Shown one piece after another: positions 34,380-45,964 of a stretch of 64,000 bases of DNA. Under the pieces are notes generated by a model. The model was not told the origin of the DNA, did not search any database, and was given only the letters and a program-made list of their open reading frames with translations. The position numbers and the translations under genes are program-made. Origin of the DNA: Mesostigma viride (lineage: Eukaryota > Streptophyta > Mesostigmatophyceae > Mesostigmatales > Mesostigmataceae); NCBI GenBank assembly GCA_009746045.1, contig RPFO01000175.1:4044930-4108929 (forward strand), in the 5' to 3' direction. Position 1 is the first letter of the stretch. Each line of letters begins with the position of its first letter.

Positions 34380-35148
34380 GCCTTCAGCAGTTTACCCTCC
34401 AAGTGCCATGAACTGAAGATCTGCGCCACTCCACGTGATGGCAACTGTCTGTTTGGGGCTATAACTCATCAGCGCACAAGAAACATCATGGGGACACACC
34501 CATGCCGACAGGACGTCGTGGACTATATGCAGGTATTGTGGAGATGCCTATGTCGTTGTTCTTTACGTGTTTAGTACCATGTTTGCTTGCCTGCATTTCA
34601 CATGTCCTTTCCATTGGCCTGTCGATCACAGCATGTTTTGTGCGCCCACGTACACACGTCATTATACACGTTTGCCACCTGCACTGCCGTCAACTCATTC
34701 CTAGCACGCCCACTCTTAATCATAACTGCTGGACTATGGGGTGCTGTACCATACATATATTGCCACTGATCAAGCATGCTGTTTCCGGCCCCACCGTCTA
34801 GGTCATCTAGTCGCTCCACACGTAAGCCAGCCATAATTTCAATGCACAAGGATACACATTTCCATCACCATTCATCTTCATCATCCTGAACGACTCGAAA
34901 ACGCGGAAAAGATAACGGCAGGCTCGAGCTACCATGGTCCGGATTCTCCCGATTTCTGGCCTGCGCTGGTTGTCTCTTTGATATATTGCCACGTTTCTGC
35001 AGGCACACGCGCCCTTCTTCGCTTCTTTTAATGAAAAGGAAGAAGTCTCCTTTCTAGATTATTTGTCACGGATGCGCAAGGATGGCTCATGGGGCGGCAA
35101 TCGAGAGCTGCAGCCCTGGTGTACTGCGTTACCATCAATGTCCACCAC
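34380..35148 (+). pseudogene. OTU-family cysteine protease fragment, two exons with a frame break
   Basis: Exon 34380-34532 encodes CATPRDGNCLFGAITHQ (nucleophile Cys in DGNC at about 34446) and ends RQDVVDYMQ before the donor GTATTG. The acceptor TTTCTGCAG at 35002 resumes in the same phase with FLDYLSRMRKDGSWGGNRELQ, the second conserved OTU block. One base is then missing near 35112; the shifted frame continues ALVYCVTINVHH up to a possible donor GTACGT at 35149. OTU proteases cleave ubiquitin linkages. The catalytic His segment would lie downstream and was not found. This could be a host deubiquitinase decaying after transposition or an OTU domain carried by a retroelement. Confidence 0.6.
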
Positions 35149-35734
35149 GTACGTGGTCTCACCCATTACATGTTGTTACTAATTTACAAGCTCCATTGTC
35201 AAAATAATTTGTGTGTTTTATCCATGATAACAAGTAGACCCGGTAGGGGCCAAGCCCCTACTGGTACAGTTATTCCGTCATTCACGTCTTTCGTTGTGTT
35301 CAAGGTTTTTGTGGGGTCGACCCAACTTAACACATGAATGACTCTACTTAATTGTACTAATTTGAACTAAAGATACTCAAATGTACTGTTCTGAACTACT
35401 TTGAACTTGAATGCCGAAATCTGATGCGACCCAACGGGAGCACGAGGTTAATTAATCATGCGACCCAACTTAAGCCGTCCACAACTTAGTTGGTGAACAC
35501 TACTTAAGTCGTGAACACAACTTAAGCCAACCCAACTGAAGGCATGAATGACTGTACATACTATATTATTAGGGTGAAGAGACATGCCGTTTGCTTTCAA
35601 TTGGTGGTTGGGTTGTTTGCTTGGCTGTTTGGTTGGGTGGGTGAGTGCAGTGTAGGGGCTAGGGCAACTTGGCAGCACCTGGACAACCCGTGGATGATGG
35701 TACTTACCCGGAGTGCTTTGGTTAGTATGGTGCA

Positions 35735-35960
35735 CCCGTGCGTGGTCAGTGGGTAAAGCCTGTGCTTGGTCATGCAGCGAGTTGAACGTGTGGTTTTGGT
35801 CAGTATAGGGAACCCGTGTTTGGTCATGCAGTGGGTGGAACGTGTGCTTGGTCAGTAGGTGGAACCCGTGTGTGGTCAGTGGGTGGAACGTGTGCTTGTT
35901 CAGTGGGTGGAACATGTGCTTGGTCAGTGGGCTGAACGTGTGCTTGGTGAATAGTGTGGG
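35735..35960 (+). repeat. Degenerate minisatellite (about 21-27 bp, GTGGAACGTGTGCTTGGTCAGTGG)
   Basis: About eight diverged units of GTGGAACSTGTGYTTGGTCA with GTGG spacers. Frames through it on both strands are repeat artefacts. Confidence 0.85.
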
Positions 35961-36147
35961 TGGGAGGATTACCATTGCCATGATAGTACTTAGAAACATG
36001 ACAAAGGTAGAGACACTGTCTCCTTTAATGCATTAACCTACTGATGCCGAAAATGCCCGGTAAAAGTCCTCTGCAGATTGATCATGACGATTTTCGGAGC
36101 TCCAAATCCAAAGCGTATTTCCCCGGCCGTTTGCACTCCCTCCCTCC

Positions 36148-36255
<108 letters not shown>

Positions 36256-36689
36256 CGCACTCTTTCATTCAATGCATCATGCCCTCCGGAACCGTATATA
36301 GCCACTTGAGGGGGATAAAATCCTCATCTCAGATGTCCTGTACTGTAATTGCAGACAAGGCGGTAGTGTAGCGGATATCCTCAGGGGCAATAACCTCCAC
36401 CTGCGAACTTCTACCCTGCATTCTAGCAATGGGCCGCGGGGCTCGTGGGTATTAAACAGGAGCATGCCCCCCATTAAAATTAAATGAAATAAAATCATAA
36501 CATGACTCCGTTGGGAGATCATGTAGCACATATGCCCGTGGATGGATGGAGGGGGGACAAAGCCGCGAAACCGAACTAATCTAACTCTGAGCTAATCTAA
36601 TCTAGAAAACCCTACCTATTCTACTCAGCAAAGCGCCCCTTCCGCTTGGGCCCACCCCCATGCCAAGCCTTAACTGAGCTCTGAGACAT

Positions 36690-37051
36690 CATGGTGGTGC
36701 AGGTGCCCTTGGTGCACCTAGAGCAGGTGTAGTTTACACCCTAGCCTTGCAGGAAGTAGCTAGCCCAGAATGTATGAAAACCCATATGCCCCTTCTCAGG
36801 GATATGTGCTACATGTACTCCCAACGGAGTTATGTTCTTAATTAGTTAATGTATTAATGCCCCTGATGAAGGAAGGTACACTTATCGCAGATTGCGGCCC
36901 ATTTCTCCTTGTCTATCATGAGGGCACGGAGTACAGATAGTCCTAGAAGCCCTGAATCCTCAATCATCTGCAATCGTACGTCGTCATGGATTCGCCTGCC
37001 CACAAGATCGATCACTGGCTCTACGTTGTTGCCGGCTCCTCCCCAATGCAT
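36690..37051 (-). pseudogene. LINE ORF2 C-terminal remnant and 3' UTR
   Basis: The minus-strand frame 37051-36854 reads QMIEDSGLLGLSVLRALMIDKEKWAAI. This parallels QLVEDMGGLGLSVIWKKLMDKAKWAQV at 38.7-38.8 kb, a C-terminal signature shared by one LINE family. Below it (36690-36840) lies the UTR repeat also seen at 8.3 kb. Confidence 0.55.
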
Positions 37052-37059
37052 GGGAGGAG

Positions 37060-38540
37060 TCGAGTATCCATTATCCTACACGAGTATCCATTGATCCAAC
37101 CGTATAGGCATCTTCATTCGATGTATTAATGCTCCGTGAGACCGTGGCTCCCCAACGCGACGTGTTCCTTATTAACCCATAGTCCGTAAACTACCCGACC
37201 TGTCGGGTAGTTTGACTAACGGTCGAATTTCGCGCCGCGCCGTGAGCGCCGCGCCACCTGTGACGGATGTCAGTGGTCCGGTGGGTCCGGGAACACTTAG
37301 GGACGAAGGTGATGCATAGGTTTGGGGGTAATATTCGCCATAGCCTGGTAATTACAACGTGCATTGAGAATGTATCACGTGACTTTGGCGGGAAAATTTC
37401 GCTCGCGCGCGCGCGTAATGAGATATGGCTGACAACGTGCCGCTGTCACGAAATTTTTGCGTCTCACGGCTTGAAACGGTTCAGAATGTTGCTCAGAATG
37501 ACGATGCATGATTTTCGTAGGTCAGGCACCGCCAGATTTATAGGGTTAGGAAAATACAGGTAGGAAAATATGACTTTCCTGGTCGTCAGTTCCAGATGAG
37601 TCATAGCTTGTCATAGGTCGATTTTCTCCCTATGGCCGGGCAATCTGCGCCAGCCCGGGCATCCAGTTTGGGTAAGGGACGTCAGCTGCAGCGTTTGCTG
37701 AGAATGCGGACTAGTTTAGTGGCCATCTTTGCACGGAACATCGACCTGGTAGCCATGGTGGATCATGAAGTATGCGGCTATGGCGGCCTTTGCCTGTGGA
37801 GCATCAGTATGTGTGAGATATGAGGGTCCCGGCCAGCGGAATCCGGGTAGGGCATGAACGAGCCAGGTACGACAACGTATTTGCGTGTTGTTTGCAGCGG
37901 AATACGTATCTCATGCATTATGAATGACGATTTTATCCATGCATATTTCAGCAAGTTCCATGCCTGTTGTAAAGAGTGGTATTAGCCCTGAAAGTGCCCA
38001 GTTTTGGGCATTTCTCTGGAGTATACCACTCCGTCAGTGCAGGTAGGCAACGTGTTTGTATTCCAGCACTTTTGGCAGCCTTTGATAGCTTGTTATAATG
38101 CATTATTGTGCTGCATGTCATAGATAGCTGTTTTCACGCGCGTAACCCACACACATGTATGAGCACGTTATATAGGGGTAATGGGTTATCCGGGTGGTCT
38201 GACCCAAGGAAACCCCCATTGGACTATCCAACTAAGTTGTCCAATGTTGGTATTGAGATTCCCTGCCCTCCCTGGGAAGTTAGGGGGGGGTAGACTTTTC
38301 CTTGGGGAAAAAAGATCGTCTTTTGGCCAGCTTTGACTGGAGCTATCATCCAAATGCTTTGATAAAGCCAAGGTATTATTGCATATAATCTGAAAGCCCT
38401 TGAAGTGTAGATACTCCTAGCATCTTGGTTGGGGGTATTTGGAGTTGTGGCCTGTAAGTTATGATTTGTTTCATTTTCAGGGGTATAAAAGTGCCAAAAA
38501 TGGGTCAGCGGACTAAGGGTTAAGTAATCAAGCAGTTAAT
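37060..38540. other. No gene seen; one perfect palindrome
   Basis: AAACTACCCGAC-CT-GTCGGGTAGTTT at 37188-37213 is a perfect 12-bp-arm hairpin beside GC-rich GCGCCGCGCCGTGAGCGCCGCGCC. CTATGGCGGCC and CATGCAT motifs recur. No reading frame is supported. Confidence 0.5.
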
Positions 38541-38544
38541 TAAT

Positions 38545-39110
38545 TAATTAGACTCGTGCTCCCGTTGGGGAGTCACGGAGCATTAACCCCGATCGATGGA
38601 TGGATGGATGGGTGCAAACAGTCCTACCGGTCTAATCTATCTACATCAGCTACCTACAACATCTATCTATACAACATCACGCTACCCTAGGGGAGCTGTC
38701 TGGCGTGCCTCCCGCGGGTTTGCACACGCGGGCGCTTCCCCACGGGGGGGGGGCTCGTTGCCCTCTATGACCTGGGCCCACTTGGCCTTGTCCATCAGCT
38801 TCTTCCAAATCACGGAGAGGCCTAGGCCCCCCATGTCCTCTACTAGCTGTTCGTTGAAGGTGCGGGCCTTGCGGTGTCTAACATCACGGGGCCCGGCCCA
38901 CGTCAGGAGGTGCCGGCCAGGCTGAGGTGCCGGCCTGGCTGGTCGCAGTCCCGCCGGGGGGGCCACGTGAGGTGTCTACGTACCTGGTTGGTGCGAGCTA
39001 GGTGCCCTACGAGCTGCAGGCGCCGCTGCTTAATGGTGCTGGTGACATATGACATTAATTTATAGCCCTGGTTTGGCGACGCGGTGGCCAATATTGGACA
39101 TACACCATTT
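38545..39110 (-). pseudogene. LINE ORF2 C-terminal remnant with 3' UTR
   Basis: Minus-strand frames give KLMSYVTSTIKQRRLQLVGHLART then, in the next frame, DVRHRKARTFNEQLVEDMGG and LGLSVIWKKLMDKAKWAQV. The LVGHLART segment resembles the G-H-x-x-R motif near the end of many LINE ORF2 proteins. The UTR contains GACTCCCCAACGGGAGCACGAGTCTAATTAATTAA, variants of which also occur near 35.43, 37.13 and 39.45 kb, so tails of this family are scattered over 4 kb. Confidence 0.6.
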
Positions 39111-39114
39111 CATA

Positions 39115-40020
39115 TACCACGCCATAGTTTTAGTTAGCTGACATGCAGAGCAAAGACGCTGTTAATTGGCGTCATCCGCTCAACCCCTCTTACTCAGATA
39201 ATGGGATCGGATCAGCAGGATAAGCAGCGTTTGGCGGACGTTGTCAAAGACTACGACCCCGTAACTGTGGGTCCTAGGAAATATAAAAAGAATGGTAGGC
39301 ATTGTTTGCGTGCATGCGCAAGATTAGCTCGAGGACTAACTTGAGGCCCATATTTTGGATTTGCAGTGGACATCATACATTTATACGTGTTGACGTCCAT
39401 CTTGGGGAAACTTGCACTGTATCTTAAGTTGGGAATTCAGTGCTCCGTGGTCCCCCAACTAACGGGGACACGAGACTAACTAATTAAATTTGTATTTTAG
39501 TGTAATCGGTACATTGTCAAGGAGGTAACATGGAAAATCAAATAACGGTTCAATTGGAGCGCAATATTGATAAATGTTGTGCACTAAACACCAGTCATCA
39601 CGAACATAACAAGCATAAAAAAGATCAGAATAAAAAAGCTTTTATCTAAAAACGATGCCAAGATGTATAAAGCAACATCCTACATATACGAATAGTTTCT
39701 CACTTAATAAGAAGATGAAAGTCGTTTGGCCATGGGGGACACAACAAATTGCAAAGGCATACGTCGATCGAGGCAAACCCGGCCCGTGCCTGCTTTTTTC
39801 CAAAACACAACATGGCCATGACATTAGTAACTCTTTGTCCTCACAAAGTCTAGCTACACCTATATATGGATCAAGCACAAATGAGTGCCATGGTATTCTG
39901 GCCAGAATTTTCCCCGTGCATGATTCACAATTTGCTCAATGTCCCTTCATTCATTGGCCCAAGCTAACACCATTAATTAAGAAAAGCTAGAGCTCTGCTA
40001 TGGCACAGCTGGATGTGGAC
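39115..40020. other. No gene seen
   Basis: AT-rich sequence carrying one more copy of the GTGCTCC...AACGGGGACACGAG UTR motif at about 39440-39480. No credible coding frame. Confidence 0.5.
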
Positions 40021-40027
40021 TTGGTAA

Positions 40028-41003
40028 ACTCTAGGCGAAGTTCAGGACTGGAGTAACTGGGAACCCAATTGCATCAAAATATCGCTCCTCCGTCGGGGAC
40101 AACGTGACGGGGGAGTCCCACAAACTGGGCGGGTTGTGCACGTCAATGTTGCCGCTGAGTGACTCATGCGGCTTCTTCACGCAGGCGGGGCAGAAAAAGA
40201 CAAGCTGTCGGCGCTGCACACCGTGCTCATCAGTGACATCCACCTCAATGGACGGGTAAACGTGCTTGCGGACATGCTGATGCGAGCACCGGTAGACGAT
40301 GCCCTTCCTTGATCTAGTGCCCCTTCACCGCATTTCAGAGGCACCCCCTCAATCTCGCGCAGCCTCCAGACCTTGGGGCCGTCCTCACGTATGCCAGACC
40401 GCTTCTGTATGCATGACATCACGATGCATTGCAGGGCACACAATATAGATAATATAAGATAATAGATCAAGGTAGGACACATACGAATAAAGAGCAAAAT
40501 GTAAACAATATGCTGCATTACGTCAGACCTTAAAATTAAGCGCAAGACGGCTTGATATGTAAATAGGAACCGGAATGACAACTGACTCACAGTATAAAAT
40601 ATAACGGGCGATGAAGATAGAACTAGGTTAAGACAACAGCCTGTGAAACCCACCATTCGAGCCAGGTCATGGGCGATAACAGGGGGGCTGCAGCCGATCA
40701 CACAGCAAGGCTTCCCCTGGTGTGCACCCGTGCGGGGGGGTGCCTTCCTACGGTCGGCCGTTGGAGCAAACACGCGCTGTTGTGCAGTGGCCGGGGGCGT
40801 GTCTTCCTCGACGCGGCCTGTGGAGGCAGAAGGTGCCGACTTCTTCTTGGGTGCAGCACACCTGTCGTCGAGCCCTGCGGCAAGAAGACTTGCATCGCTG
40901 CTTGAAGCTGAAGCGCTTAGAGATGCTTGCTGTCGGCTTTGCGTCTGCCTGCCGGGAAGGGGCTTCACAGGAGAGACCGTGAGGTCGATGGTGATGCGCG
41001 GCA
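40028..41003 (-). CDS. Unidentified two-exon gene with Cys/His motifs
   Basis: Exon 1 (about 41003-40654) follows a plausible acceptor (TCAAGCAG) and reads VPRITIDLTVSPVKPLPG, a Ser/Ala-rich basic stretch, then KPCCVIGCSPP. It ends LARM before donor GTGGGT. Exon 2 (40404-about 40028) follows acceptor GCATACAG and begins KRSGIREDGPKVWRLREIEG. After a frame break at about 40320-40345 it continues VYRCSHQHVRKHVYPSIEVDV, VFFCPACVKK and ends FPVTPVLNFA. Spaced Cys/His pairs suggest a zinc-binding fold; ITIDLT resembles a SUMO-interaction motif. The 249-bp intron keeps frame. I do not recognise the family; it could be a host nuclear protein or an accessory transposon gene. No ATG start was found. 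Confidence 0.4.
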
Positions 41004-41029
41004 CTCTGCTTGACAACAGCAGAAGTTAG

Positions 41030-41750
41030 AATGTGGTGGAAGCGCACCAAAAGGGAAGAACGGACGCAATTTATACCCACCTAAACGCCAAATGTCTGTA
41101 GGCCAACCGTCATTGCGACCTGTCATTTGTCAGAGTAAGGTACTGTATTGCGGACTTGTCCCAGAAATAACACCACGCCAAAAAGAACGTCAACCGACTC
41201 CTGACACCATTGAAAACCATGTATTGTAAGAGTTGCACTAGGCCGGACAACAAATAACACGTACACGGCAAATTTTGCTCCGAAATGCAAAAGCGCAGTG
41301 ACACGTTCGTACGTAACCACAAAGCTGCCGAAAATAGAGAGTTTTTGCGAAATGGCGGGAACGTATCAGACTAACCGCACCGCGAAAAATTGCCGCCATG
41401 TCGATCAGCACAAGCTAGTGCTACTTCTGGTCACTGTACATTCTAGCAGCCGCGGGAATTAATTCGCAGATCTTGATGTTCAGTTCAGTTCAGCGCAGTT
41501 GATGTTCAGTGCGTGTTCAGTTCTGTTCAGTGTGCATCCTCCGACCATTTCGTTACAAATCCTTTTTTTGGTGGTAAGGGATTTGGTGTTAAAAATGGGC
41601 CAATCGGCGCAACGAGCGCAACGAGACTGAATTGTGGGGTTTCTAGTAGTAACAAACGATATTACAATAAACCTGAGAGAATCTATGGGGATTTGGTGTT
41701 ATTTGGCGGTTTCGTGGTGTTAAAAGTTAACACCAAAAGGACAATTTCTC
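41030..41750. other. Non-coding stretch upstream of LINE copy A
   Basis: Contains GTTCAGTTCAGTTCAG-type repeats (41478-41530) and the TTTGGTGTTA-rich segment shared with 33.5 kb. No gene is seen. Confidence 0.5.
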
Positions 41751-41755
41751 CGTGT

Positions 41756-42828
41756 CTGTCTTCCAGCCCACCAATGTCACCGTATCCGGATGGTCCCGTG
41801 GTTAGTATCAAGGTCCTGCATGTTCCAGCCGGACCCCACGACCCCGGCGGAGGCCATCACTTGGTTACACGTAGGCAATACGAGATTGGATACTTTACCA
41901 TTGGACCCCCTGGAATTTGGCTGGACCCTGACCAAGGGGATGTCTAGGATCAGCAAATGTCTTTACGAGTACACGGCAGAATGGGGTTATGACATTTTAT
42001 TGCACGAGAACCATAAGCTCCACCCTGGCCGCCCACGATGGGGCTTTCAATGCATGGCCTGGATATAGTTGGATTAAACTTATCACCGTGGCGGTCGATC
42101 ACCCTTTGGTGGACCGCAGAGCGACCGACATTCAACATCTTTTACTGCACAGAGCCATCGGGGTAAACGCGACCCTCAGCAGCCGGTTTCACCACGATGC
42201 GACATGCCTGTGCACCTTCCCTTCGGAAACAATTGAGCACCGCTTTCTCTACTGCCAAGTGAGCGGGGTGTGGCAATGGTTGTTTAACGTATGGTCCGCA
42301 TGGACCGCGCTACCACATTCCACACTAACGCTATCCGTGCGTTGTATCATATTCGGTATGGCGGGGACCCCCGGGGAGGAGCTATCCGACAGTCAACTAG
42401 CCTGGGTATGGCTCCGAACTAATATGCTATACGCGATCTGGACCATCCGGAACGAGACGGTTTTCAGAGTGCGGCACGAATACACCAAAGCCGCCGTGGT
42501 GAGGCGGTTTATCTTTCTCTGGAACTCAGCAATGCGTCGCGCTTGGCTCTTGGCGCAAGAACAATACAAGGTGTGGGACCCCGGGCCCAACAATGACAAG
42601 CCCAGCCCCTCGGAGCTCTTCCATGCTCTCCTGGGACGAAACAGGGTGTTTACTTGCATTCCTCACGGTGACCTTACGCGCGTCACTTGGCTCCCCTGGT
42701 CACACAATGCTCCTTTCTAAACCTTTCACCTATCACACTACCCTCAGAGGGTAACCAGATGGTCGATACGTGGTACCTCTTCACCTAATGATATTCCTAT
42801 TGGTTAATAAAAATACCCATTTACCCGG
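41756..42828 (+). pseudogene. Truncated LINE copy A (ORF2 C-terminal part)
   Basis: Nearly identical to 29923-30990 of the 28-kb LINE, starting at TGTCTGTCTTCCAGCCCACC. A four-base insertion (at about 42050, where TTTCAATGG became TTTCAATGCATGG) breaks the frame, leaving 41989-42720 open. The zinc-binding segment and the C-terminus HNAPF are present, then the shared 3' UTR to CCCATTTACCCGG. Confidence 0.9.
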
Positions 42829-42846
42829 AAAATCGTCGACCACCTG

Positions 42847-43208
42847 ACGGTTTTCAAAGTGCGGCACGAATACACCAAAGCCGCCGTGGTGAGGCGGTTT
42901 ATCTTTCTCTGGAACTCAGCAATGCGTCGCGCTTGGCTCTTGGCGCAAGAACAATACAAGGTGTGGGACCCCGGGCCCAACAATGACAAGCCCAGCCCCT
43001 TGGAGCTCTTCCATGCTCTCCTGGGACGAAACAGGGTGTTTACTTGCATTCCTCACGGTGACCTTACGCGCGTCACTTGGCTCCCCTGGTCACACAATGC
43101 TCCTTTCTAAACCTTTCACCTATCACACTACCCTCAGAGGGTAACCAGATGGTCGATACGTGGTACCTCTTCACCTAATGATATTCCTATTGGTTAATAA
43201 AAATACCC
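42847..43208 (+). pseudogene. Truncated LINE copy B, with 18-bp target duplication
   Basis: Only the last ~80 codons and the 3' UTR, nearly identical to 42457-42828. AAAATCGTCGACCACCTG occurs on both sides (42829-42846 and 43209-43226), so copy B inserted directly after the tail of copy A and duplicated the target. Confidence 0.85.
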
Positions 43209-43266
43209 ATTTACCCGGAAAATCGTCGACCACCTGGGCGCACAGGTAGGCAAAAATGTGCGTTGT

Positions 43267-44214
43267 ACATTGCTACTACATCTGGACCCGGTTGAATTTG
43301 GATGGGTCTTAACCAAGGGGGACATCAGAACCAGCAAATGTATCTTTGAGTACACCGCAGATTGGGGTTATGATATCTTGTTGCATACGTACCATCAGCC
43401 CCATCCGGGCCGAGCCCGCTGGGGAATACATTGGCCGGGCTACACTTGGGTTAAGATGATTACCCTGGCGGTAGACCACCCTCTTGTGGACCGCAGGGCC
43501 ACTGATGTACAACATCTTTTGATGCATAGGGCGATAGGGGTCTGCGCTACGCTCCACGAGCGTTTTGGTCATGATGCATCATGCCTGTGCACGCACCCTA
43601 GTGAAACCATTGAGCACAGGTTCCTTTTCTGTAATCTCCCAGGGGTTTGGACGTGGCTCATTAACATCTGGGCCGCATGGACGGCATCGCCACCCAATCT
43701 CCCAATTAGCGTGCGTACCATCATTTTCGGTATTGCTAGCACACCAGGGACCGAGCTTTCAGTTTCCCAAGCAGAATGGATATGGCTACGCACTACTATG
43801 CTATACGCGATCTGGACCATACGCAACGAGACAGTCTTTAATGTCCGCGAGGAGTATACCCGCGGCGGCGTAGTCCGGCGCTTTATATACCTATGGAATG
43901 CGGCTATGCGCCGCTACTGGCTGTTAGCTCAGGAACAACACAGGGTGTGGGACCCAGGGCCCAATAACGACAAGCCCAGCCCGCTCCAGCTTTTTCATGA
44001 TCTACTGGGCCGTAATCAGGTATTCACCAGTATGCCTCATGGCGACATTACTCAGGTCCAATGGCTTCCCTGGTCTAATAACGCGCCCTATTAGCCTTTC
44101 ACCTGTCACCGCCACACGTGTGTGTGCCCACCTTAATTAGGATTCGCTGATACTCATTTCCCCTCTCACCTCTTTGGTCCATAATTGGCTAATAAAATAT
44201 ACCCATTTCCCCGA
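43267..44214 (+). pseudogene. Diverged LINE copy C, flanked by 15-bp target duplication
   Basis: A frame to 44094 encodes a diverged paralogue of the C-terminal ORF2 region (HDASCLCTHPSETIEHRFLFC zinc motif, VWDPGPNNDKPSP, LPWSNNAPY) without stops. The 3' UTR contains AATAAAATATACCCATTTCCCC. AAAAATGTGCGTTGT flanks it at 43252-43266 and 44215-44229. The long open frame in a 5'-truncated copy suggests fairly recent insertion from a diverged source element. Confidence 0.85.
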
Positions 44215-44231
44215 AAAAATGTGCGTTGTCA

Positions 44232-44479
44232 AAGTGGTGTTGTTGTTGTTGTTGCCCACGTGGCGGTGTTGTTGTTGTTGTTGTTGCCCACGCCGGCAGC
44301 AGAGATTTGGAAACGGCCGAGGGCCAGGACACTGAACAGCATGCCATCACAAACATACAAAGAAACAGAGACGTGTACTCAGCGTGGACATGTTCAGTTC
44401 AGTTCAGTTGTTTCCCACGCCGCACATGGGCCGCAGAGAGTCTATGGTCATGTACGATTGCATCTGGGCGGCGTGGGAC

Positions 44480-44525
<46 letters not shown>

Positions 44526-44530
44526 CGATT
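44232..44530. repeat. (GTT)n and (CAA)n microsatellites with shared GCGTGGGACACAAC context
   Basis: GTTGTTGTTGCCCACG blocks at 44238-44290 and a (CAA)n run at 44480-44525 preceded by GCGGCGTGGGACA. The same GCGGCGTGGGACACAACAA context recurs at 45019-45050 inside the hAT-like element. Confidence 0.9.
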
Positions 44531-44572
44531 GCAATCATTGCATCATTCGGGGGAATGGGTATTTTGACTATT

Positions 44573-45812
44573 TTCTGATTTGGCACGCCGCAAAGGTGAA
44601 AACCATTTGCGTTCAGTGCCGGTCCGCGGAAAACGCGATCTGCAAATGAATTCAGGCCGGAATCGAACTGGGGATCTCTCGCACCAACCTTTGACTTTTG
44701 CTGACTAAAGAACGGACGTTTCCTCGGATCCTAAAGCATCGCCACCTGATACAGTCCAACCGCAAAAGTTCTCCTTTCCGGGGAGTGATGCAACCAGCGC
44801 TTCGTTTACAGCCGGATCCGTCGGATCCGGCTGCCGGATCCGGACGGATCCGGCTGTGGAGAAAAGTACCCGGCGCGGATCCGGCCAGACGGCTGGCTCT
44901 CCTAGGTGCCGGCGCGGCGGGGCCCACCTCATGCTGTAAGGTACACAACTTACACCGCAGCCTAATATATACGGTATCCGGCCCTCGGCCTCTGTAGATT
45001 CTCTGCTGCCCATGTGCGGCGTGGGACACAACAAGAACAACAACAACAACACCGCAGCGCCGGCACCCCTTCCATTTTGGAATTAGGAAAAAGCGTTTTA
45101 TTGGTTGCAAGTGCTAATGTGCCCGTCCAATTAATTAGTGATTAGTTTGTTTGGTTGGTTACCAAACAACCGTTGAACTAGCTGCGAAATTTAATAATTC
45201 TTTGTTTGTTTTATAACCCAGGCTACCCAGCCGGCTGCACTATAGGCTGCACTGCTCTTTTGACGGCTAGTAAAACTGAGCAAATTTTTCAGCCAGAGAT
45301 TCTTTGTTTTTTACCGCAAAAGAAGCGCTTCAGTTGGGCAGTCAAAGAATATTTATTTACACTTTCTTTGTTTGTTTGGTAGCTATGAAAAACGACAGGG
45401 GAGTACGCTCAGGAATAATTATTTTTAAAAAAATTAAAAGAATCTTTTGTTTTATTTATCGTTGCAGGTGGTCGACGCAGCGCCTCATAATTATTTAGTA
45501 AAACAAACAATGTGAGGGGTGTAGTTTTCAAACATCTATCAAGTTTATCAACCAGCATTCCCGCGTTCCATCAGTGCCTCCACACTCCTCAGTCCACAGA
45601 GCCAGGTACTTGGCCAGCTCGTGGCCGGCCTACGCCGGCTATTGGCCGGCATTCGCCGGCTACCGGCCAAGGAAAATTGTTGCCGGCGCGGTGCCGGCTG
45701 TGGAAAAAAGTCTAAACGAAGCGCTGGATGCAACACCTTCGGATTTTGCACTAGATAAATCATTCGAGATCTGTGTGTGTAGGAGTACTACACACGTGTC
45801 CACTCGAGACTT
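44573..45812 (-). mobile_element. SINE-like element, copy 2, split by a hAT-like insertion
   Basis: The reverse complement of 44573-44794 and 45727-45812 aligns to 26176-26462 across its length, with matching order of the B-box-like AGTTCGATTC, the GTTTTCCGCG block and the terminal hairpin GTGTGTAGGAGTACTACACAC. The break at GATGCAAC is exactly where the 932-bp element sits. The uninterrupted copy has GATGCAAG once at the corresponding place. Confidence 0.6.
44787..45734. mobile_element. hAT-like non-autonomous element, 932 bp, with 8-bp target duplication
   Basis: The element (44795-45726) begins CAGCGCTTCGTTTA and ends TAAACGAAGCGCTG, so it has 14-bp inverted ends, with a second match (CAGCCGGMWCCG) just inside. 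GATGCAAC flanks it at 44787-44794 and 45727-45734; an 8-bp duplication and CAGCG ends are typical of hAT. Inside are GGATCCG palindromic repeats (44812-44862) and GCCGGC repeats (45622-45672). No transposase frame. Confidence 0.85.
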
Positions 45813-45964
45813 GTTCAGTCTCGACACGTGAGACGGGCTGAACACGGCTGAAACCTTCTTGAGAAGGGGGCGTAGCCGGTACTATCGAGATCAGCCAAGC
45901 GTATATTCTGATGGGTATATTTATTTCTTTTTACAGATGGCTAGGCGTCAGGCTAGGCGTAACT

